Part shown: in pieces, positions 46,146 through 64,000 of the stretch | How the letters are laid out: each line of letters opens with the position of its first letter | Numbering within the stretch: position 1 is the first letter of the stretch | NCBI GenBank assembly: GCA_963921795.1 | Contig: OY997641.1 | Coordinates: 21,891,033 to 21,955,032, forward strand | Direction: 5' to 3' | DNA: 64,000 nt | DNA from: Nannobrachium achirus | Taxonomy: Eukaryota > Chordata > Actinopteri > Myctophiformes > Myctophidae | Notes under the pieces: model-generated | The model's database searches: none | The model's input: the letters and a program-made list of their open reading frames with translations, nothing else | Told to the model about the DNA's origin: nothing | Position numbers and translations under genes: made by a program

Positions 46146-46309
46146 AAAGGTGCAGGGGCAAGATCCCAGAACTGAGTTGGGCACATAGTGATCTTTGTCT
46201 TTTGGATAATGGAGCACAAAAATACTTTTCACAATCATAACTGCTTTTCATCATAAACGTTCTCAATTTTGTCTTGTGCAATATACCCTGTGACCATTTG
46301 TTCTGATTG

Positions 46310-46484
<175 letters not shown>

Positions 46485-46551
46485 TATGGCCCCCACCCTC
46501 TCCCGGCCACAACAGAAAGTGAAAGCATTCGGCTGTCTGCTTATTTAATGT

Positions 46552-46762
46552 TCATTTCCAGAGGATGGAAAACCCCTGATTCTACTGGGTGATTTCAACC
46601 AACCAACTGCAGAGAAGTGTCTTCCTGTTACATCCCTACTGTCCTCATTTGACCTGTCCCTATCCCCTTCCCCTCCCACCCACAAGGCAGGGAATGTATT
46701 GGACCTAAACTTCAACAGAGCCTGCTCCCCCTCAAACCTCACTGTTGCCCCTGTCAAATTGT
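46552..46762 (+). mobile_element. LINE endonuclease-domain fragment (L2-like)
   Basis: The plus strand encodes PLILLGDFNQPTAEK, then PPTHKAGNVLDLNFNRA. GDFN and THxxGNxLDL are hallmark motifs of the APE-type endonuclease of L2/CR1-group LINEs. It is a fragment without start or RT domain. Confidence 0.8.
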
Positions 46763-47849
46763 TCTGGTAGGAAGGGTAGGGTCCCACGCACCCGAAAGAT
46801 ATATTTTTCTAACCTACCTTTTTAGAATCCTTAAGGTGTCTAGTTAATGAATTTTGATGTTCCCAGAGCCAATTCGTGTCCGATATATGCATACCGGTAA
46901 TTCGCGTATCTCGAGAACCGTTCAGAGATCTCCATATATGGGCATAAAATGGATGCAGACAGACAAATACAGATATCTCCATGTATGGCCGTAAATGGAC
47001 ACAGGCAAACAGATGGTCAAAACAGGTCCTATGATAACACGTATAATGGGGTTTGCATTAAAGGGCAGGGCATTCATTCCCTATGTACATCGTTCCCGAA
47101 TTGGCCGGCCCCTGACTAGACGCTCGGCCGTTGGGCGGCCGAGCTTCTAGTATATCTATACTATAATTTTGGAGATGTCTGAGTGAGTGTCTGAAACCGC
47201 GTTTCTCCTCAGTGGCTGGAGCAATTGCCCTGTTACAGATGTTGTCCAAAAATCATGCAGATCGGTACACAGTATCTCTGTAGCCGTTAAATGGAACGGG
47301 TATTTCTTACATTGATGCTCCTACATATTAGCATGCAAGCACCAGTTAAAGTTACTTTCCATCCCTCATATACTGTGTGCACAGTGCACATCCCATAACC
47401 CACACACTGCACATCATTTCGGAGCTCATATCTTTGAACGGGTAAGGGCTAGTATTATTAATGAAGGATAAAATAAATAAAATGTCCATTTACAGTATGC
47501 GCATTCTTTTTTTTTTTTTTTTTTTTTATGTTTTTTTTTTCAGGCCAAAGGTGGTACTGCAGCTGAAATATATTACAATAAATGCGAGAAATTCTGTGAG
47601 TATGTATGTAACCCACGTGTAAAAATGATAAAGACGGAGGTGTGAAGGTGTGAGAGGTAATATTACTTTTATATACACCGATTTAGTAATAAAATACATT
47701 TTATGTTGAGGTGTGACTTCCTCGTTTTCGTGGTCTGTTCTATAACTCGTAAATAAGCCACACTGAATGCACCCTACAATGTCACCGCCCACTGCACTCA
47801 CTAAACTGAGCACACAACTGGTGCCCATTTCCAAACGCACCCCACCCTA

Positions 47850-47917
47850 AGAGAAGAAACACACACTGAAGAAAGAACAAAAGAAGACACACAGACAAGT
47901 TGGAAACTTCTGAAAGA
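47850..47917 (+). other. Gene 2 noncoding first exon (5' UTR)
   Basis: Matches the end of the gene 1 first exon, including the CTGAAAGA/GTGAGT donor and the bases after it. No TATA box or GC box is seen at the expected distance upstream. The flanking sequence 47751-47830 instead matches 1961-2035, which in gene 1 lies about 0.5 kb further upstream. The 5' boundary is uncertain. Confidence 0.5.
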
Positions 47918-48429
47918 GTGAGTAGCCTACAAAGCCAATTGTCTTCAAATCTTATATAAAACCACTTGGGAAACGAACAAGGTTATAATAGTTTTGTAAT
48001 TTTCATTATTAGTTTTAGTTTGTTTTAACATTTTTTTCTAATTCAGTTAGTTAAAGATTTTAGACCAGATTTGCTAGTTTATATACATTTTGTGTCCTAT
48101 TGTCCTATTGTTATATTGTGTAATAACAACAAAAACAACAGTTAGGGTTAATAGGGTTAGAAGAGAAATGTACAAAAACAAGGGCTTTCTTTTTTTTTAA
48201 ATCGGGCTGGTTAATTCCTGGCAAGCTGAAGGTTAAAAAGCTTTTTAGAGTTAGGCTGTATAGATTCAGTTTGTGGTTAGGATTAAGTATGTAAGGCCAC
48301 TTATTTTGTGTTCAGGAAGTTTTGGAGTCTGAAATTTGACGGCAAAATACCTAGTATTTTTTGTACCGGGAGAATACAAATTTCCCCACAGTGAAAGCGG
48401 CATTCCGTGATTCTTTACTTTTTTTGGAC

Positions 48430-48900
48430 AAGATAAGATAAGAAAACGTTATTGTCCATCAAATTTTACATACAATGGAAATTTGTCTTTGGCACATAGC
48501 AGTCAGTCAGTGTACAACAATAAAACATACATAAAATACACAATGCATTAAAACTATATAAAATACATTCCATGACATAGCAACAGTGCAACAGTGCAAC
48601 AAGTGATCAATGGCTGTGGGGGTCGGAGCTATTCAAACATTTTCTTATTTAAAATCTCCATTGCAGTTGGCACAAATGATGTCTTATAGCCCTTCTTCTT
48701 TGCTAGTGGTACTCTAAGCCTCCTGCCCGATGGTAACAGCTCAAATGAGGGGCGAAGAGGGTGTGTAGAGTCGTTATAAATCTGAATTGCCTTTTTGGTT
48801 ATGGTGCAGTTGTATATATCCTGAAGTTGCAATTGTTTGTTTCCAATGATCTTACTTGCCTGCTTAACTACATGGGTGAGCTTGTTCCTATCTCTAACTG
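48430..48900 (-). mobile_element. 5'-truncated LINE, C-terminal remnant
   Basis: The minus-strand frame reads HPLRPSFELLPSGRRLRVP, then YKTSFVPTAMEILN, which resembles the C-terminal tail of fish non-LTR retrotransposons. The 3' end contains a GATAAGATAAG run near 48432. It lies in intron 1 of gene 2 and is absent from gene 1. Confidence 0.6.
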
Positions 48901-50080
48901 AGAGGTTCCGATATCAAAAGTAAGAACGCCAGGGAGGGTTTCTGCTATAAGCAATCTAAGCGGTCGCTTAGGGCCACAACCACTAGGGGGGCCATGTCAG
49001 AGGCCCTTTAGCTGATAGAGAGATGAAGCAGGGACCCCATACTGTATATTCGTATTTCTTAGAATGTGTTCCATTCTGTCATACAGAAACATGCATGGTG
49101 CTTGCATTGTAGCCTTACATAGAACCTTAACATTCTGTGCAGCTCACAACCCAGACAGCAGACACCGTCATTGAAATTGTCAGACAGCTCTGTGCAGTTA
49201 ATTTGATAGTAAAAACACCTGACTAGATACGTAACTTTAATTTGGAGAAGTACAAACTCCTGACTAGATACATAACTTAAAAATGTGTGACAATGTAAAA
49301 TCCATCAAGCCTCAGAATGGTGAAGTAGTGCAGCGTGTTCTTCACAGTGTGAGTGTGTGTATGCGTGCGTGTGTCTGTCTGTCTGTCTGTCCAATCTGGC
49401 AAGCCATCGTCAAAGAAAAGGGACCGCCCACTTGTCCCTTTTCTTTACTCTGTCTCAAGAGAATGCTGTCTGTCTGTCTGTCTGTCTGTCTGTCTTTGTC
49501 TGTCACTCTCTCGCTGCACTCTCTCTCTGGTGGTTGATATCTGCCATCTAGTGGACATTAGTGGAAAACCCTGGCCTCAGTGTTGAAGGTTCTGTATAGA
49601 ACACATCATAACAGTCAAAGTAGACTGTATAGGCATAGAGTTTAGACATTACCCTTTGTGTCACTCATTAAAGGTATGACACATAGCCTTAACATTTTCA
49701 TTGATGGAAATATATACTTTTCCATTGATGCTAAAAAGAAATTGGCTATATTTCACAATATTTATCTGTGGAACCAAGTCAAATGTAATGACTACAATTC
49801 CAACTGCTCAAATATGATTATTTTTGGGGGCCGCGGCCTGAAACGCTTGGGATCCCAATTGTTCTAAAGTAAAAATCTTTAATCTAAATTGTCTTTCCTT
49901 TAACTAAATTAAATTAATCCAAATCATTTTTAGAATCATGGAAGACAGAATGTAGATTGTTTAGTGTTCTCTGATGTGCATAATAACTTCAACTAAAGCT
50001 TGTGTTCAGTATCTTCACCCAAAGCAGTAAGAGAATGAACCTGACATGTCAACATTCTCTGTTTGTACTAGTACTCAACC

Positions 50081-57317
<7,237 letters not shown>

Positions 57318-57640
57318 TTCTGGGATTTTAAAATGTCCCAAACAGAGTGCATTCCCACACAACACACAAGGAATATTTGGCCAATAATGGATGTCCTCTG
57401 TAATATCAAATGATGCTCTTGACAGGCATTTTATACCTCTTGCCTAAAGATACATTTAATTAAATATCAAAGTTTATTATGTATTAATCAAGTAAGGATA
57501 ATGAATTTGCATTAGATTCCCAGACCTTATTAGATTATATCTAGTCTTATGTGGGTATATTTCATTATTACATTAGAAACATGTATCGAAGCCAGTCATT
57601 TTATCAATGTCAGATGAAGGTTTTGTTTTTGTTTTTTGGA

Positions 57641-57646
57641 AATAAA
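57641..57646 (+). terminator. Gene 2 distal polyadenylation signal (caspase isoform)
   Basis: AATAAA 324 bases after the caspase stop. The nearer site that matches the first gene 1 signal reads AATAAT, so this distal site is the likeliest one. Confidence 0.45.
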
Positions 57647-57799
57647 AAATATATACAGTATAAAAAACGTGTCCCCGTCGCAAATTCCTGCACAACAATA
57701 TCAAATTACAACATTTAGGGTTTTATGCCCTATTATGCAAATTATATGTAAATTATTCTTTGAATGATTTCTTTACTACAAAACCTCCAGCAACCAAGT

Positions 57800-57999
57800 C
57801 AAACTGAAAAGAGATCCTAGTAAGCTTTACAGCTTATTTACACAGGAATCATCTCATATAACATTGAAAGACAGGCGGATAGAACATAGTACTTTACATA
57901 GGATACATCAATTACAAAAGCAGAAACATGGGGAGAAAAAAAGGGGGGGGGGGGGTGGAAACATGGGGGCTTAGTCTATTTACAAGTCTCGAGTAGCAG

Positions 58000-58000
<1 letters not shown>
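57800..58000 (-). mobile_element. LINE 3' fragment
   Basis: Matches 16500-16730, including the GGGGCTTAGTCTATTTACAA phrase. Confidence 0.6.
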
Positions 58001-60745
<2,745 letters not shown>

Positions 60746-60944
60746 ATTTCCTCCTTACAATATAAAACAATAAGATTTTGGTTAAAAGTCAGTGAAGTTT
60801 AGCATACAGTAATAACTGCAAGGTGGTAATACAAGCAAGGTGTGGTATCAATAAATAAGGTAGCGTGTGGTACTGCATACAATCATTACAACTTTATAAA
60901 GTAGATTAGCAGCGTTGGTACACATTTTCTTAGAGTTCACATTG

Positions 60945-61020
60945 TTAGCCCAGAGAGTGCTGCTTCTTCAGGCTGTCTGAACGCCTCACTCTCTCCTCAG
61001 GGGTCTTTCTGTACCAGCTC
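60945..61020 (-). CDS. Unrecognised gene, last coding exon
   Basis: On the minus strand an acceptor (TTTCCCTACCAG) precedes 61020. One base completes a codon from the upstream exon and 24 residues follow (SWYRKTPEERVRRSDSLKKQ, then HSLG), with stop TAA at 60947-60945. The sequence is basic and Ser/Arg rich, without repeat character. The exon lies between transposon copies, which is usual for a conserved exon in this window. I do not recognise the protein. Confidence 0.55.
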
Positions 61021-61079
61021 CTGGTAGGGAAACACCACAGTTTAAGAAGACAAGCAGCACACAAAAACATGGTTTAAAC

Positions 61080-61897
61080 CAGGGGTCTTCAACGGGGTCC
61101 GGGACGCGAGTTTCTAAATTCTAGGAGAGCTAAGGCAAAACCACGCCCCGGACTCATTTTTGAAGCTTGTGATTGGCTGAACCGGAGATAGGGAGCGCTC
61201 CATTGTAGTCACTTGGACCGTGGCAGAGGTGCACTAAAACCTGAACCTATCCTTAACTCTAACCCTAACCCTAACCCCAACTCTAACCCTAACCCTAACC
61301 CTAACCCTAACCTTAACCTTAACCTTAACCTTAACCTTAACCCTAACCCTAACCTTAACCTCAGTAAAACTAACCTGCCGACGCTGGTGAGTAGCTAACC
61401 TGCCGACGCTGGTGAAAACGAGCGCTCCTTGCCTTAGCTCTCCTAGAATTTAGAAACTCGCGTCCGGGACTCCTAGGGCGTCCCCAGAGTTACTACAGGG
61501 GGTCCTCCAAATCTTCCAATCCTTTTCATATTAACAACATGAACACTAGTGTCCATATTCTGAGAACTGTAGCCAAAAATAGCAGATCTACAAGCTCACA
61601 GCGCCTCGCAGCACGAGGCGTTGTGAGCTTGTAGATCGTCTATTTTCGACAAAGAGGTTTGGTTTAGAGGGGGAAAAGAGCATACTAAGTACAGAGTAAA
61701 GGGTCAAGTTTATTAGGTAATGATGGCTCAAGTGGTTAAATATCTGAAAACACAAATTGACATTTATCCAAAATACACGGATGATTGTGCTGTCAAACAA
61801 TGAAACTATATGGAATCTATGAAAACGTTGTGGGGGTCCCTGCTTCATCTCTCCCTCAACTAAGGGGTCCTTGGTCTGAAAACATTGAAGACCCCTG
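61080..61897. mobile_element. hAT-type element with 8-bp target duplication
   Basis: Ends CAGGGGTCTTCAA and TTGAAGACCCCTG, flanked by GTTTAAAC at 61072-61079 and 61898-61905. It holds the nested element 61106-61461 and the palindrome 61574-61649. No transposase. It lies in the last intron of the minus-strand gene. Confidence 0.8.
61106..61461. mobile_element. Mutator-like MITE carrying telomere-like repeats
   Basis: 356 bases with terminal inverted repeats of about 33 bases (GCGAGTTTCTAAATTCTAGG start) flanked by GTCCGGGAC at 61097-61105 and 61462-61470. A 9-bp duplication fits the Mutator superfamily. The interior is CCCTAA/CCTTAA repeats (61250-61365) and a duplicated CTGCCGACGCTGGTGA. Confidence 0.72.
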
Positions 61898-62057
61898 GTT
61901 TAAACCAACACTTTACAAGGTAAAGATGAGAATTTAGAATAAAACATGGCAGAGCCAGAGATCTGTAAAGAGGCATCTACTGACCCCTGGCGGTTTAGCT
62001 GGCCTGAGGAGGGAGAGTTCTGACCTTGGCTTGGTTTCAAAATCCTAGAAAATGAGG

Positions 62058-62092
<35 letters not shown>
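62058..62092. repeat. (GA)n microsatellite
   Basis: Pure AG run of about 17 units. Confidence 0.9.
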
Positions 62093-62099
<7 letters not shown>

Positions 62100-63460
62100 G
62101 ATATCAGTCACATTTAAGTAAAGTAATACTTGATAATGTTTGATGAACATCTGGCTGTGACTAATAAACACCAGAGGTCTATATATGGCACCTGTTGGTA
62201 GTGGGACTCTTTGATTTCTGTTGTATCTTCCTGACCTGGGCTGGAGATTCACCAACTCTGAACAAAAAGCGTGGGGAAAACACGTCTTGTTACAACCACT
62301 GTAATCACTTATAAGGACTACACTCCACAAAACCATTGTAAATATTATTTATTTGAAACCATGTCACAAAAATGGACAAACAGTGTTGAAGCGTAACATG
62401 TGACTCAGGTATATAGTTTGACCAAAATGCAGGAATCAATTGCCATCTGTTGGCACACTTAACAATAATTGTGGATCTACTGATGATGTGATATCTTCTC
62501 CCTTTATACAAAAGACATCACTTAACCGGTGGCATGCCACTTTATTGAGTTTGAATATAAAAGAGGACATTTTAAATTGATTTGAAGAATCAAGTTCATG
62601 AGGTGTCTTTGAATATATACACACAGTATACACTCTGAAACAGTGCACCCTAGTGGCATGAATGAAAATATGTTCTTCCATGTTTGACCGTATCCAACCA
62701 TCACTAATGTTATTATTTGTCACAATGAATGCACTGCTTTATTAACAGCTTCTTACCCAATGTTAGTAGTATAGGCACTGGGGCTTTATGAACTCAGTAA
62801 CAGTATAGTTTATGTACAATAATAACCATGCTTTAATATATACCTTTTGACATAGATCCACGATTAACCTTTGTATGTAACAATGTATATGTATCTGTCA
62901 TGTCAGTGTATCCCCAACGAATGATAATTGATACCCACATTTCCGTCAAACTGAATGAAACTCTGAATTAGTAGCCAGATACTCATCTGTCTAGGATTGG
63001 AATAAGGTCCCTATAGTAGCAGTAAACATGACACAAATCAAGTCAGTTTTGTAACTGAAATAAAGTTTTTTAGATCATTTTCCCCTGTAAGCTTGTGTAG
63101 GCAATGTTGTATGTGGTGTAGATTTTCTTTTTATCATTGTACCTCATGCATATACAGTATAAACTGTACCTGAGTCATATACACTTCAACACTGATGAAG
63201 GACAGGGGAACCTCTGTCTCTGTGACATGTTTCAAAATAAAACGATTAAGAAGGTATCCTCGTTTTCTTCTAACCTTATAAATGTATGTAATAATAAGGA
63301 CCAGGCACCACAAGAAACCTGAACAAAATGGAACAACTATTCAAGTTAGTTATAAATAATCACTGTAATATCATCAAGAGATGTAACAAAGATAGGAGGA
63401 GCTATACAGGTGATACAGGAGCTATACAGGTGATACAGACTCCTTTGCAACTACAAGTGA
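62100..63460. other. Intronic DNA of the minus-strand gene, nothing recognised
   Basis: AT-rich, without clear repeats or a convincing exon. A short direct repeat (GGAGCTATACAGGTGATACA) is at 63398-63440. Confidence 0.4.
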
Positions 63461-63465
63461 CCGCA

Positions 63466-63778
63466 TGGGAGTGTATTTTTTTCAGGTCTTTCAGTCCGAG
63501 TGTATAAAAAAGCAACTTGGTTAAGGTGAAGATGACCTTCCGTTGGTCCGACCAGGTTAACATTCACCAGGTTAGCATTCACCAGTGTCGGCAGGTTAGC
63601 ATTTCACCTGGTTAGCATTCACCAGCATTAGTTTTACTGAGGTTAGGGTAAAGGTTAGGTTTAGGAGTATCTCCGTCCCCCCGACTTTCGGCACCTCCCC
63701 GCAGCCAATCACAAGCCTTAACCCAGTTGCCTTTTTGATACACTTGGACTGAAAGACCTGCAAAAAACACTCTCCCAG
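63466..63778. mobile_element. MITE with long inverted ends
   Basis: CAGGTCTTTCAGTCCGAGTG near 63484 pairs with CACTTGGACTGAAAGACCTG ending at 63763, and AAGCAACTTGGTTAAGG pairs with CCTTAACCCAGTTGCCTT. Internal GGTTAGCATTCACCAG repeats and a GGTTAGGGTAAAGG telomere-like phrase. Target-site duplication not resolved. Confidence 0.6.
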
Positions 63779-63941
63779 GACCATATACACACAGTGGCCA
63801 TTTTGTTCTTATGTCACAATGGCCATTGTGCCAATGGGGTGGGGTTCCCCACCTCTGAATAAGAGCACAATAGCTGCTATGTGAATATAGTCAGATGACA
63901 TTCAAGCTATGAAATGTTTAACCCTGCCCAATCCATCTCAC

Positions 63942-64000
63942 CTCTTTTTTCTGTCCAATGACCTCTGAGTAGCAGCAGACAGTGTCACCTTCTCCTTGGG
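63942..64000 (-). CDS. Unrecognised gene, penultimate coding exon (runs off the window)
   Basis: The minus strand reads open from the window edge: PKEKVTLSAATQRSLDRKK, ending two bases into a codon at a GTGAGA donor (63941-63936). The phase fits the acceptor at 61021 exactly, producing RSLDRKKRSWYRKTPEERV across the junction. The intervening intron (61021-63941) contains a hAT-like element with nested insertions and a MITE. The rest of the gene lies beyond 64000. Function unknown. Confidence 0.55.

Overview
This window is nuclear DNA from a ray-finned (teleost) fish. The evidence is split genes with consensus GT-AG introns, a pyrin-domain caspase locus of the kind expanded in teleosts, long CA/GT microsatellites, and heavy interspersed-repeat content (L2-like LINE fragments, hAT and TTAA-type nonautonomous DNA transposons, foldback elements, and a Helitron-like family). 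I cannot name the species.

Three genes are supported. Gene 1 (coding span 4994-12436, + strand) and gene 2 (50081-57317, + strand) are tandem paralogues about 46 kb apart. Each joins an N-terminal pyrin domain (PYD) to a caspase domain of the caspase-8 type (QACQG active site, His/Cys spacing as in caspase-8). All exon phases are compatible and every catalytic and S1-pocket residue I could place is present. Gene 2 also has an exon at 51968-52227 that encodes a CARD, ends in a stop codon, and is followed by its own AATAAA. It splices in phase to the upstream PYD and linker exons. Gene 2 can therefore encode either a 405-residue PYD-protease or a 199-residue PYD-linker-CARD protein with almost the architecture of the inflammasome adaptor ASC/PYCARD. 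Gene 1 lacks the CARD exon. This is the main result of the window. The third gene lies on the minus strand at the right edge; its last two coding exons (63942-64000 and 60945-61020) splice in phase, but I do not recognise the product.

Layout: 1-2500 repeats and foldbacks. 2524-12750 gene 1, with a 3.7 kb Helitron-like composite in intron 5. 12750-47700 intergenic, almost entirely repeats: hAT and TTAA elements with readable target-site duplications, a duplicated unit at 13.6-17.9 kb, LINE fragments, a complex inverted-repeat region at 24.5-27.1 kb, a 116/120 bp minisatellite at 34.4-35.1 kb, and a Helitron-like element inserted in a foldback at 36.1-37.9 kb. 47750-57680 gene 2. 57.7-64 kb more repeats plus the end of the third gene.

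Two repeat signals stand out. One is a satellite-like array carrying the palindrome CCATATATGG, a perfect CArG box, inside the Helitron-like elements. The other is a short palindrome (GATCTACAAGCTCAC and its complement) found at eight places inside several different host repeats. Functional statements about the genes are inferred from domain families; there is no expression evidence here.
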